The notes under the pieces: generated by a model | Told to the model about the DNA's origin: nothing | The model's input: only the letters and a program-made list of their open reading frames with translations | Databases searched by the model: none | Translations under genes and position numbers: made by a program | Shown here: positions 55,829 through 64,000 of the stretch, piece after piece | Layout of the letters: every line of letters begins with the position of its first letter | Position numbering within the stretch: position 1 is the stretch's first letter | From: Chryseobacterium turcicum | GTDB taxonomy: Bacteria > Bacteroidota > Bacteroidia > Flavobacteriales > Weeksellaceae | Direction: 5' to 3' | Assembly (NCBI RefSeq): GCF_021010565.1 | Contig: NZ_JAJNAY010000001.1 | Coordinates: 3,142,001 to 3,206,000, forward strand | Length of the DNA stretch: 64,000 bases

Positions 55829-56833
55829 TTAAATCTTATGAAAATGTTTAGGAAAAGCATCTTCAGGTTTCATTTTTAAAACATTTAATAAAATCCAGGA
55901 TTTTAAGAAACCATACCCGTAAGAAAACATTTGAATGTAGGTTGAAATCACCGCCATTGCGCCAATTGCAATATTTTTAGTAACTATTGTCGCATGAATC
56001 AAAACCATGAAAGTGTATAATCCGAAAAGCGATAACACAAAACCTTTTTGCAAAATAAAATATTCAATAAATCCTAAAACATAACCCAACATAAACAATG
56101 TAGGAAAAGCAAAAGAAATTTTCACATAATTAGGATGTCTTTGGTTAAGAATAGGTCTTGCGCAACCAAACTGGTAGACCTGTTTTGAAAATTTCCCAAA
56201 ATCTACTCTGCGCTTGTGATACACTGCAATACTATCAAAAAAGGCTGTGGTAAAGCCGTTTTCCCAAAGTGTCATCGACAAATCTGGGTCTTCACCAATT
56301 CTCATCTCCGAAAAACCACCCACTTTTTCAAAAACCTCTTTTTTCACACCCATATTAAAACTTCTGGGCTGAAATTTTGAAACCGCTTTTTTACTTCCTC
56401 TAATTCCGCCAGTTGTAAAAACAGAAGTCATAGAATACGAAATTGCTTTTTGCATCAGATTAAAACCTTTATGCGCTTTATCTGCTCCACCAAAAGCATC
56501 ACAAGGAATGGTAAGAATATCGTTTTTAATATTTTGAATATAATCTTTCTCGACAATCACGTCGCTGTCTACAAATACCAACCAATCATTTGATGCTCTT
56601 TTTGCTCCGTAATTTCTCGATAATCCAGGTCCTGAATTAGTTTTTTTGAAATATTTAATATTTAATATTTCTTCAAAATTATGGATGGTAGGTTTTAAAT
56701 CAATCAAAGAACCATCATCAACAATAATCACTTCAAAGTCTTTATCAGTCTGAGAATTGAGAGAATTCAACAGTTCGAAAAGTTCGTCTTTTCGGTTAAA
56801 AATAGCAACAACGATGGAGATAGTAGGTTTCAA
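55829..56833 (-). CDS. Glycosyltransferase family 2
   Basis: 334 residues. GT-A fold N-terminus: SIVVAIFNRKDEL (about 5-17), IIVDDGS (about 36-42) and the nucleotide/metal motif VFVDSDV (about 86-92), then GEDPDLSMTLWENG (about 183-196). The C-terminal ~80 residues are hydrophobic with two or three helices (FAFPTLFMLGYVLGFIEYF), so it is membrane-anchored. Transfers a sugar to an unknown acceptor, perhaps a surface glycan. No other glycan gene lies nearby. Its stop is right next to the repeats. Confidence 0.88.
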   Translation of the reverse strand: MKPTISIVVAIFNRKDELFELLNSLNSQTDKDFEVIIVDDGSLIDLKPTIHNFEEILNIKYFKKTNSGPGLSRNYGAKRASNDWLVFVDSDVIVEKDYIQNIKNDILTIPCDAFGGADKAHKGFNLMQKAISYSMTSVFTTGGIRGSKKAVSKFQPRSFNMGVKKEVFEKVGGFSEMRIGEDPDLSMTLWENGFTTAFFDSIAVYHKRRVDFGKFSKQVYQFGCARPILNQRHPNYVKISFAFPTLFMLGYVLGFIEYFILQKGFVLSLFGLYTFMVLIHATIVTKNIAIGAMAVISTYIQMFSYGYGFLKSWILLNVLKMKPEDAFPKHFHKI

Positions 56834-56875
56834 ATTGAAAATTTTTCAAAATTAACCATTTTGTGATACAGTTTG

Positions 56876-56908
56876 CAAATGTAGAATTGAATTGTTTGTT
56901 AAAAACAA
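56876..56908 (-). promoter_or_regulatory. Promoter for the glycosyltransferase gene
   Basis: Minus-strand TTG (56908-56906), 22 bases, TACATTTG (56883-56876). The leader would be about 38 bases. Confidence 0.55.
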
Positions 56909-56935
56909 AAAATAGTTACTTTTATAAAAAAATTC

Positions 56936-57826
56936 ATGTGCGATTTTCGACTAAAAGTTTTTCTGGAAGTAAAAAAACATCTGAATTTCTCTAAAGCTTC
57001 CGAAGCATTGTTTATCACTCAACCTGCAGTGAGCAAACACATCAAGACTTTGGAAGACGAATTGGGCGTTCAGCTTTTTGAACGAACCAAACAAGGCGTA
57101 AAATTAACGTTAGAAGGAGAAAAATATTCATTTTTTGCCGAGGAAATTCTAAATCTTTACGAAGAAGGAAAATTCGTCATGAATCAGGTGAACAATAAAT
57201 ACGAAGGAACGCTTAAAATCGGGGCAAGCACCACCATTGCACAATATATTATTCCAAAAATCCTTGCAAAATTCGCTTCTCAACATCAAGGTATTGAGAT
57301 TATTTTATTCAACAACAATACTGAAGAAATTGAAAATTTACTGATTCAGAAAAAAATTGATATCGGATTTATTGAAGGAGTTTCAGGAAAGCCTCAACTA
57401 AAATATGCTGAAATTGGAAAAGATGAATTGGTTTGTACCGTGAGCGCCAATCATCCTTTAGCAGAAAAAAATAGTTGTAGCATTGAAGACGTTTTACAAT
57501 TTCCATGGGTTTTTCGGGAACAAGGTTCTGGAAGTCTCGATATTTTGAATATCTATTTAAAACAAATCGGAGTCAGTAAAAAAGACATCCACACCGAAGC
57601 TTATCTTGGAAGTACAGAAAGCATAAAATCATATTTGAAAGTCTCGGATTGTATTGGTTTTGTTTCCGTTTATTCTATCACAGACGAAATCATTGCCGGA
57701 AAACTGAAAATTTTAGATATTGATAATTTAGAAATGCTACGCTCGTTCTATTCTGTAGAACTTCACGGTTCGTTAAAAAATATTCCAAAATTATTTTTAC
57801 AATTCTTAAACAATAACATTAAGTAA
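56936..57826 (+). CDS. LysR-family transcriptional regulator
   Basis: 296 residues. Helix-turn-helix at about 1-60 (FLEVKKHLNFSKASEALFITQPAVSKHIKTLEDELGVQLFERT), then a periplasmic-binding-like effector domain (about 90-290, LKIGASTTIAQYIIPKIL). It lies 70 bases before and in line with a YeiH-type exporter. Such LysR regulators next to YeiH are common and are often CysL/YeiE-like, so sulfur-linked control of the exporter is plausible. Divergent from the glycosyltransferase. Confidence 0.9.
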   Translation: MCDFRLKVFLEVKKHLNFSKASEALFITQPAVSKHIKTLEDELGVQLFERTKQGVKLTLEGEKYSFFAEEILNLYEEGKFVMNQVNNKYEGTLKIGASTTIAQYIIPKILAKFASQHQGIEIILFNNNTEEIENLLIQKKIDIGFIEGVSGKPQLKYAEIGKDELVCTVSANHPLAEKNSCSIEDVLQFPWVFREQGSGSLDILNIYLKQIGVSKKDIHTEAYLGSTESIKSYLKVSDCIGFVSVYSITDEIIAGKLKILDIDNLEMLRSFYSVELHGSLKNIPKLFLQFLNNNIK

Positions 57827-57896
57827 TATCAAATAACAAATTATCATAACATATTGTAATTTTATTTTCTGAATTTTGTAAAAGAAATTCATCGTT

Positions 57897-58835
57897 ATGA
57901 TAAAAAACGCTTCACTTCCGCTCAGAAAATTTATTTTTCTTTTCGCTGCATTTATTTGCCTGCTTCCTTTTATGGATGCACCTTTAGCTTTAATATTAGG
58001 ATTCTTGGTATCGCTACTCATTCAACATCCATTCAAAGAATATCAAGGAAAGCTCACCAGTTTTTTGCTACAGTTCTCTGTCGTAGGTTTAGGATTCGGA
58101 ATGAATATTCACGAAGCACTCAAAGTTGGGAAAGAAGGCTTAGTCTTTACAATAGCATCTATTTTTTTCACATTAACCGCAGGAATTCTTATCGGAAAGT
58201 TTTTGAAAATACGAAAAAACACCTCCACGCTTATTTCTGCAGGTACAGCAATCTGTGGTGGAAGTGCCATTGCAGCAATAGCACCAGTTATCAACGCTGA
58301 CGAAAACGAAACTTCTGTTTCTCTAGCGACTATTTTCGCCCTCAATTCTATTGCCTTATTTCTGTTTCCTGTTTTAGGACATCTTTTAAGTATGGATCAG
58401 CATCAGTTTGGTCTTTGGTGTGCCATTGCGATACACGACACAAGTTCTGTTGTAGGAGCCTCTTCAAAATTTGGAAATGAAGCTTTAAAAATTGCAACCA
58501 CGATAAAGCTAGAACGTGCCTTATGGATTATTCCTATCAGTTTAGTCTTTGCATTAATCAATAAAAAAAGCGGAACGGGTAAAATAAAAATCCCTTATTT
58601 CATTTTTCTATTTATACTGGCTATTGTGGCAAGTTCGTACATTCCAGCTATAGAATCAGTTTCTGAGCATATTGTTTTTCTAGCTAAAAAAGGGTTAACG
58701 CTTACCTTATTTTTGATTGGTTCAAATATGAGCATCACTGCTTTGAAAGCTGTTGGAATAAAACCTTTAATTCAAGGAGTTTTATTGTGGATACTTATTT
58801 CTGTGGGAAGCTTATTGGCTATTTTGTGGATGTAA
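57897..58835 (+). CDS. YeiH-family putative sulfate exporter
   Basis: 312 residues with about nine or ten transmembrane helices. Family signatures include VGLGFGMNIHEAL, GTAICGGSAIAAIAPVI and AIHDTSSVVGASSKFG. The family is often called putative sulfate exporter, based on neighbour genes rather than a transport assay I know of. The LysR gene in front supports a regulated pair. Inner-membrane protein. Confidence 0.88.
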   Translation: MIKNASLPLRKFIFLFAAFICLLPFMDAPLALILGFLVSLLIQHPFKEYQGKLTSFLLQFSVVGLGFGMNIHEALKVGKEGLVFTIASIFFTLTAGILIGKFLKIRKNTSTLISAGTAICGGSAIAAIAPVINADENETSVSLATIFALNSIALFLFPVLGHLLSMDQHQFGLWCAIAIHDTSSVVGASSKFGNEALKIATTIKLERALWIIPISLVFALINKKSGTGKIKIPYFIFLFILAIVASSYIPAIESVSEHIVFLAKKGLTLTLFLIGSNMSITALKAVGIKPLIQGVLLWILISVGSLLAILWM

Positions 58836-58849
58836 ATTAATAATATCTT

Positions 58850-59248
58850 TTAATAAAGTATTCCTGATTTAAAATAAACAATCACAACTATTGAAATGAT
58901 AAAGACAATTATCGAAAAACTGAACAGTAAAAGTTTAAAAAGACTTTTAAAATAAAAAAGCCCAAGATGATAAAGTGAGAAAAATAAGACGAATGAAATA
59001 AGAAAACCAATGAGAATACAAATCAACATACTTTGTATGTAGTTTTCTTTTGGTAAAGAGTCTTTGAAAACAATAAAATAAAGAATGGAAGCCATCGCAA
59101 GAAAGCTTCCACTCCATAATTCTGTTGTGTATTTTGATTTTTTTGAAAATTTTTTATCAGCAGGAGACTTTGAAGATGAATTTTTAGAAAAATCCAAACT
59201 CAACAAATCTAAGAGCACATCCAAACCATCAAAAATATTAAAAGGCAT
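58850..59248 (-). CDS. Small three-helix membrane protein of unknown function
   Basis: 132 residues. A charged Ser/Lys-rich N-terminus (SKNSSSKSPADKKFSKKSK), then three hydrophobic helices (about 46-60, 71-95, 105-128). No family recognised. It is three bases after the upstream RNA methyltransferase stop, so likely the second gene of that transcript. It ends 14 bases from the convergent YeiH gene with no terminator visible between. Confidence 0.65.
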   Translation of the reverse strand: MPFNIFDGLDVLLDLLSLDFSKNSSSKSPADKKFSKKSKYTTELWSGSFLAMASILYFIVFKDSLPKENYIQSMLICILIGFLISFVLFFSLYHLGLFYFKSLFKLLLFSFSIIVFIISIVVIVYFKSGILY

Positions 59249-59251
59249 CGT

Positions 59252-60421
59252 TTAGTCTTCTTTATTCTCTAATTTATGCAATTTTTTCGTTCCTTCATAC
59301 ATTTCATACTGCAAAAATCTTGTTTCTAATTTTCCGTTGAAAAGTTTTATTTTTCTTGAAGGTCGAAGTCCGATTTTCTTTGGTGCGTCTAGGTCTGAAG
59401 AAATTAACCAAGCCAAAGTATTAGGATAATTTGTTTTGAAAGTATCTCCTATTTTCTTGTAAAAATCGTCATCATTTATAGAAATCCTTTCATCATACGG
59501 TGGATTAAACACCATCAACAAAGGAAATAATTCTTTTTTAGATTCGAAGAAATCTTGTCTTCTCACTTCGATGATATCTTCCATTTCTGCAGATGCGATG
59601 TTGGCATCAGCTGCATCCAGCATTCTTCCGTCGATGTCGTAACCTACAATTTTCCCATGAAATTCTCTCACTCTTTCTATTCTGAATTCTTTTATTTTAT
59701 TAAATAAAGTTTCATCATAGTTTTTCCAGTTTTGGAAACCAAATCTTTTTCTGAAAATTTGTGCAGGAAGATCCATTGCAATCATCGCCGCTTCAATTAA
59801 AAGTGTTCCAGAACCACACATCGGATCTAGGAAGTTTCCCTTTCCGTCCCAACCTGCCAGCTGAAGCATTCCGCTTGCTAAAACTTCATTAATAGGCGCT
59901 TCACCCTGCTCTCTTCTATACCCTCTTTTAAACAAAGCATCACCAGAAGAATCTAATGAAATAGTCACCAATTCTCTATCGATATGAAGGTGAAACTTAA
60001 TATCCGGAGATCTAGTCTCTATACTCGGTCTTTTGCCATATCTGTTTTGAAAGAAATCTACAATAGCATCTTTCATTTTGAAAGTCATAAACTGTGAATG
60101 ACTGAATCTTTCAGAATTTACCGTAGAATCGATAGCAAAAGTCTGATCGACACTCATAAAATCATCCCACTCAAATTTAAAGAGCTTTTCGTAGAATTTT
60201 GTTTCGTTGTAAGCTTTAAACTCATCAATCGGAACCAAAATTTTCAATGCCGTTCTTGCAGAATAATTAATTTTATATAAAAAACCTAAATCTCCTTCGC
60301 AGTTTACTGCACGATTTTTAAGTTCTACATTTCTACCCCCTAGTTTTCTAACTTCCTCAGCAAGAATAGGTTCTAAACCGAAGAATGTTTTTATCTGAAT
60401 TTTTAGATTTTCTGTATCCAT
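59252..60421 (-). CDS. THUMP-domain class I RNA methyltransferase
   Basis: 390 residues from ATG 60421 (MDTENLKIQIKTFFG). A frame to 60499 would start upstream of the likely promoter and has no conserved residues. N-terminal ferredoxin/THUMP region (about 1-160, LEPILAEEVRKLGG), then a Rossmann domain with DPMCGSGTLLIEAA (SAM motif) and NPPYDERI (motif IV). Resembles the N-terminal half of E. coli RlmL, which makes m2G2445 in 23S rRNA; the exact target here is inferred. A -7 element (60433-60426) lies only four bases upstream of the start. Confidence 0.88.
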   Translation of the reverse strand: MDTENLKIQIKTFFGLEPILAEEVRKLGGRNVELKNRAVNCEGDLGFLYKINYSARTALKILVPIDEFKAYNETKFYEKLFKFEWDDFMSVDQTFAIDSTVNSERFSHSQFMTFKMKDAIVDFFQNRYGKRPSIETRSPDIKFHLHIDRELVTISLDSSGDALFKRGYRREQGEAPINEVLASGMLQLAGWDGKGNFLDPMCGSGTLLIEAAMIAMDLPAQIFRKRFGFQNWKNYDETLFNKIKEFRIERVREFHGKIVGYDIDGRMLDAADANIASAEMEDIIEVRRQDFFESKKELFPLLMVFNPPYDERISINDDDFYKKIGDTFKTNYPNTLAWLISSDLDAPKKIGLRPSRKIKLFNGKLETRFLQYEMYEGTKKLHKLENKED

Positions 60422-60425
60422 TTTG

Positions 60426-60433
60426 CAAAAATA
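60426..60433 (-). promoter_or_regulatory. -7 element, likely leaderless transcript
   Basis: TATTTTTG on the minus strand ends four bases before the ATG. No TTG lies at the usual -33 distance, so support is moderate. Confidence 0.45.
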
Positions 60434-60529
60434 GTGATTTTGATTGATAGATGATAGTTGTTGGTTGATGGTTTTCAAGTTATTAATGATTTCTATCAAC
60501 TATAAGCCAAAAACCAACAAGTAAATCCT

Positions 60530-60537
60530 TATTTTTG
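60530..60537 (+). promoter_or_regulatory. -7 element, likely leaderless transcript
   Basis: TATTTTTG ends four bases before the ATG of the methyltransferase at 60542. No clear -33 TTG. Confidence 0.45.
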
Positions 60538-60541
60538 CATT

Positions 60542-61267
60542 ATGGAATGGTTTGAATCTTGGTTTGATACCCCTTATTATCACTTATTATACAGCAACAG
60601 AGATTATACAGAAGCTGAAAATTTTATTACTAAGCTTACCTCTGAGCTAGAGCTTCCTCAATCGGCAAAAATCATTGATTTGGCTTGTGGAAAGGGAAGA
60701 CACTCGGTTTTTCTTAATAAATTAGGATACGATGTATTGGGATTAGATCTTTCCCGTCAAAGTATTGAGCACAATAAACAGTTTGAAAACCAAACGCTGA
60801 TTTTTGATGTTCACGATATGCGAGACCCTATTGATTACACACCTGTAGACGCGGTTTTTAATCTTTTTACAAGTTTCGGATATTTTGATAATGAAGAAGA
60901 TGATAAAAATGTTTTCAAATCGGTTTGCAATGCTTTAAAGAAAGACGGGTATTTTGTTTTGGATTATCTGAACGAAGAGTTTGTACGAAATACTTTGGTT
61001 CCTGAAACAACGATTACCCGAGGAGAAATTGATTTTAAAATATCTAAAGAAATCAAAGACAGGCATATTATTAAAAACATAAGATTTGAGGCAGACGGAA
61101 AATCTCATCATTTCTTTGAGAAAGTAAAACTTCACACTTTAGAAACTATTAAAAACTATGCTGAAGAAAGCAGTTTTGAAAGAGTGAAAATTTGGGGAGA
61201 TTATCAGCTGAATGATTTCAACAAAGATATTTCGCCACGTTGCATCAATTTATTTAAGAAAAAATAA
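60542..61267 (+). CDS. Class I SAM-dependent methyltransferase
   Basis: 241 residues. Motif I is IIDLACGKGRHSVFLNKLGYDVLGLDLS (about 43-70), followed by DAVFNLFTSFGYFD and YFVLDYLNEEFV. The substrate is not evident; similarity to small-molecule methyltransferases is a guess. Its stop overlaps the ATG of the ZIP transporter (TAATG), so the two are probably coupled. Divergent from the RNA methyltransferase, 120 bases between ATGs. Confidence 0.85.
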   Translation: MEWFESWFDTPYYHLLYSNRDYTEAENFITKLTSELELPQSAKIIDLACGKGRHSVFLNKLGYDVLGLDLSRQSIEHNKQFENQTLIFDVHDMRDPIDYTPVDAVFNLFTSFGYFDNEEDDKNVFKSVCNALKKDGYFVLDYLNEEFVRNTLVPETTITRGEIDFKISKEIKDRHIIKNIRFEADGKSHHFFEKVKLHTLETIKNYAEESSFERVKIWGDYQLNDFNKDISPRCINLFKKK

Positions 61268-61983
61268 TGATTTTCATTCTCCTTATTTTAAGTGTTGTTG
61301 CCGGAGTTTTGCTTGGTAAATTTTTTGGTCAGAAAGAAAAATTCTCCAAAAATTTATTGATTTTAAGTGCCGGATTTTTAATTACTATTTGTTTAAATGA
61401 AGTTTTCCCTCAGGTTTACACTTCAGACATTGGTAATCTTGGGATTTTCGTCATTGGCGGAGTTTTACTGCAAATGGTTCTTGAAGCTTTAACGAAAGGT
61501 TTCGAACACGGGCATTTTCACCATCACGGAGAAAGTAATATTCTTCCAATGGCATTAATGGTTGGGCTATTCATTCATGCTTTTATTGAAGGAATTCCTT
61601 TGGCGAATGAAACCAATCCGTTTTCGCCTTATCTGTTGGGAATTTTATTTCACAATCTGCCTATTTCATTTATTTTGGGCGCATTTTTATTTAATAGAAC
61701 AAATTCAAAAATATCGTATCCTTCGATATTAATTGTTGCTTTATTTGCTTTAGCATCGCCCTTCGGAATGCTTTTAGGAAATTATTTCAACCCAGATTGG
61801 CAACCTTATTTTTTGGCTATCGTAGGTGGAATTTTCCTTCATATATCTTCGGTTATTATATTTGAAAGCAATAAAAACCACAACATTGACTGGTCTAAAA
61901 TAGGTTTGGTTATTCTTGGAGTTTCATTAGCATTAATGATGCATTTATTCCATGACCATTCTCATGTAGGGCATCATCATTAA
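61267..61983 (+). CDS. ZIP-family divalent metal transporter
   Basis: 238 residues, about eight transmembrane helices. A His-rich cytoplasmic loop (HGHFHHHGE, about 79-87) and the helix IV/V metal motifs HAFIEGIPL and HNLPISFILG are the ZIP signature. The C-terminus is HDHSHVGHHH. Likely takes up zinc or a related metal; specificity unknown. Translation is likely coupled to the methyltransferase before it. Confidence 0.9.
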   Translation: MIFILLILSVVAGVLLGKFFGQKEKFSKNLLILSAGFLITICLNEVFPQVYTSDIGNLGIFVIGGVLLQMVLEALTKGFEHGHFHHHGESNILPMALMVGLFIHAFIEGIPLANETNPFSPYLLGILFHNLPISFILGAFLFNRTNSKISYPSILIVALFALASPFGMLLGNYFNPDWQPYFLAIVGGIFLHISSVIIFESNKNHNIDWSKIGLVILGVSLALMMHLFHDHSHVGHHH

Positions 61984-62045
61984 ATTTGGTTTTTAAGATA
62001 AATAAATCTTTCTGCTACGAATGCACGAATATTTATAAGACTAAT

Positions 62046-62081
62046 AAAAAGGCTTCGAGATAATTTCCCGAAGCCTTTTTT
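62046..62081. terminator. Bidirectional terminator between the ZIP and FadL-like genes
   Basis: AAAAAGGCTTCG (62046-62057) pairs with CGAAGCCTTTTT (62069-62080), with a run on each side. Confidence 0.9.
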
Positions 62082-62098
62082 ATGTTTAAAATTGATTT

Positions 62099-63526
62099 TT
62101 AGAATTTCCAACCTACTGTTAAAAAGAAATTATTTCTAATATTTTTAACGTCTGAAACTACAGAGCTTGGTGATGCTACATCAAAATCTCCTGAATAATA
62201 TCCTGTTCCGAAGCTTTCATTTCCGCTTAAGAAAGGATTTTTATATTTTGAACTGATATTTTGATACGCTGCATCAATATAGAATTTACCGAAATCGTAT
62301 CCTATACCTGCACCAATCGTGTTTCTCGCTCCCAAAATCAAGTTACTGTAATTAACATCTCCAGCTTGACCGTTATTAGAATAAGCACTAATCGTCATTG
62401 CATCAAACGGGCTTGAAGCGTAAGAATAACCTCCTCTCAATCTTAAAGCTTTGATTCTGTATTCTGCTCCAACTTTTATTTCTGATGTGTTTTTATATGA
62501 ATCATTAAAGAATGAGTTTAGTTCTCTTTCTGCATCTCCCTGAACTTTATATTTAGGCTTTGTTACTCCTAAAGTATAGTCTACGTTGATTGCAAAATTC
62601 TTTGTAGGAACAAATGCACCACTAAAAGTAGCTTTCATAGGCGACCTGAACGACCTGTCTTCAGTAAAATGATCAAGATAGATTAATCCATCAGTTCCTG
62701 TATAATAATCTGTATAGATTCTATCCATATTCCACCAAGTAGGAGTTTCTATGGAAGCTCCCAATCTCAATTGATTGGTGATTTTACCAATAACCCCTAC
62801 TGTTGCTGAAAAACCATTTGACTTTTCAGAAAACGGAGTGTATTGCTTATCAAACGTATAGATTGTTTTATCTAAATCTAACCCAAAACTGGCACTGTCG
62901 TACTGGTCTAAATCTACATAATGCATATTAATACTTGCCCCAAGATATAAAGAGTTGTTGTAATTGGCACCTACTCCCAAATTAAATTTGGTTTGTGTAC
63001 CATATCTATTGTAAGCTTGCCCTAAATAAGCAAGATTACCTACTACAGCATTTCCTGAGCCATCAACAAGATTTTTTGGAATTGAAATATTAGTATTTCC
63101 TCCAGTTTCCACATAGTTTTCAATCGATTGAGTAGAAATACTTGCACCCAAATTGATAAATTTCCACGGAGTCTCTGTCATCAACTGAAAAGCTGCAACA
63201 CCGCTTGCATTTCCAATATTTCCTTTAGTAATATTATAATTAATCGAAGATCCTGCTAAAGAACTTGTATTTTTATTATCGGTAATCGATAAAGTTGCCG
63301 AAACATCACCCGCAATTGCAACACCCAGACCTGCCGGGTTGGTAAGCAATGCAGTAGCATCACCGCCTAAAGCTCCGTTAGATCCCACCATTGCATTAAA
63401 CTTTGATGACCCAACCATTGGTGTGTTTGAATAAACATCAATCGAATTTCTTATAACTGATATATCCTGAGCCTGCAAATAGAATGCTGCAGTCACACCC
63501 ATTAATACTAGAGATTTTTTTAACAT
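62099..63526 (-). CDS. FadL/OmpP1-like outer-membrane protein
   Basis: About 475 residues from ATG 63526 (MLKKSLVLMG), with a signal peptide ending YLQAQ. An ATG at 63556 overlaps the upstream stop (TAATG) and would add ten residues; coupling makes it a real alternative. Pattern GALGGDATALLTNPAGLG (about 50-67) marks the OmpP1/FadL family, with many beta-strands and a C-terminal aromatic (TVGWKF). Probably a 14-stranded barrel for uptake of hydrophobic substrates. Confidence 0.85.
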   Translation of the reverse strand: MLKKSLVLMGVTAAFYLQAQDISVIRNSIDVYSNTPMVGSSKFNAMVGSNGALGGDATALLTNPAGLGVAIAGDVSATLSITDNKNTSSLAGSSINYNITKGNIGNASGVAAFQLMTETPWKFINLGASISTQSIENYVETGGNTNISIPKNLVDGSGNAVVGNLAYLGQAYNRYGTQTKFNLGVGANYNNSLYLGASINMHYVDLDQYDSASFGLDLDKTIYTFDKQYTPFSEKSNGFSATVGVIGKITNQLRLGASIETPTWWNMDRIYTDYYTGTDGLIYLDHFTEDRSFRSPMKATFSGAFVPTKNFAINVDYTLGVTKPKYKVQGDAERELNSFFNDSYKNTSEIKVGAEYRIKALRLRGGYSYASSPFDAMTISAYSNNGQAGDVNYSNLILGARNTIGAGIGYDFGKFYIDAAYQNISSKYKNPFLSGNESFGTGYYSGDFDVASPSSVVSDVKNIRNNFFLTVGWKF

Positions 63527-63555
63527 TATTTTTTTAATAGTTATTAAGTTTAACA

Positions 63556-64000
63556 TTATCTACCACCTGATCTGAAACCGCCGCCTCCGCCGGATCTCAT
63601 ACCACCTCCGCCTCCGGAAGAACCACCTCTGAAGCCGCCACTGCTGCTACCAGAATTAAAACCTCCTGATCTGAAACCTCCGTTATCACTCGGTCTCGTA
63701 CTTTCATTTCTATATCTTGGCTGAGATTGTTGTTGCTGATTGTTGTTGTAATTTGGTCTTGTAGGTCTTACACCGTTATTCATATTAGGTCTCATCCCAC
63801 TATTAGGATTACGGTAACCTCCCTGATTACGAAAACCTCCGTTGTTATTGCTATTATTATCTCTATATCCTCCATTATTCGAAGGTCTGTAAGAAGAACC
63901 AGGTCTCATTCCTGAGGTATTGTTTCTGAAGCCAGAACCGTTATTATAAGAACCTTTTAAAATAGAATTATTCGTTCTAAAAGCTCCTGTTCCGTAAGTT
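63556..64000 (-). CDS. Gly/Arg/Asn-rich protein, N-terminus beyond window
   Basis: Open frame to the window edge (148 codons), so only the C-terminus is visible. It is low-complexity: repeated GGYRNP, NNGGFRN and a glycine-rich end with RGG-like units (GGMRSGGGGGFRSGGR). No folded domain is visible. The TAA stop overlaps an upstream ATG of the FadL-like gene by one base, indicating co-transcription. RNA binding or an extracellular disordered role cannot be told apart from this fragment. Confidence 0.7.
   Translation of the reverse strand, partial: TYGTGAFRTNNSILKGSYNNGSGFRNNTSGMRPGSSYRPSNNGGYRDNNSNNNGGFRNQGGYRNPNSGMRPNMNNGVRPTRPNYNNNQQQQSQPRYRNESTRPSDNGGFRSGGFNSGSSSGGFRGGSSGGGGGMRSGGGGGFRSGGR

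Overview
The window is a low-GC chromosome segment from a flavobacterium of the Weeksellaceae type, most like Chryseobacterium. Four things point there. Promoters carry the Bacteroidetes -7 element TAnnTTTG, often with TTG about 17-22 bases upstream. At least seven exported proteins end in type IX secretion (T9SS) sorting domains. The DNA polymerase III alpha subunit carries an N-terminal exonuclease. The order ftsX, DUF3098, uppP, truB is the one familiar from Bacteroidetes. I see no rRNA, tRNA, prophage, insertion sequence, CRISPR array or defence island. Most of the window is core genome mixed with secreted-protein genes. The genus is inference.

Layout: 1-5.4 kb holds a partial purple-acid-phosphatase-like gene, rplS, an alpha/beta hydrolase and an EamA transporter. 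5.5-10.9 kb holds two tandem M36 (fungalysin) proteases with T9SS domains. 11.4-13.1 kb is rpsA, and 13.4-15.9 kb a three-gene cassette of paralogous exported proteins of unknown function. 16.1-20.7 kb is a long minus-strand cluster (ftsX, DUF3098, uppP, lipoprotein, truB, outer-membrane protein, rluF) diverging from rsmA. 21.6-28.3 kb has a type B T9SS adhesin-like protein, prfC and a reprolysin-like protease. 28.7-36.5 kb holds a DUF4349 lipoprotein, acyl-CoA dehydrogenase, acyl-CoA synthetase, a NIF3/coiled-coil pair, and a potassium channel with a zinc-ribbon tail followed by a tiny membrane protein. 36.8-42.2 kb holds two T9SS cargo genes whose 3' ends are near copies of each other. 42.6-47.2 kb is dnaE, 47.5-49.6 kb a subtilisin, 49.7-51.8 kb a fused E1 2-oxoacid dehydrogenase and 51.9-52.9 kb a bestrophin. 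53.3-55.1 kb is an Lrp/AsnC regulator facing a gamma-lyase-family PLP enzyme. 55.8-64 kb holds a glycosyltransferase, LysR with a YeiH exporter, two methyltransferases, a ZIP transporter, a FadL-like outer-membrane protein and a partial Gly/Arg/Asn-rich protein.

Together the genes describe a protein-degrading, surface-active bacterium: four secreted peptidases (two M36, one reprolysin-like, one S8), a secreted phosphatase and several adhesin-like T9SS cargos. Branched-chain acid and acyl-CoA catabolism genes could use the released amino acids, though that link is inference. Intergenic DNA holds several families of dispersed palindromic repeats. No obviously new multi-gene system is evident. 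The strongest leads are the paralogous exported triplet, the zinc-ribbon potassium channel, the recycled T9SS-domain and terminator module, likely leaderless promoters and the repeat families.
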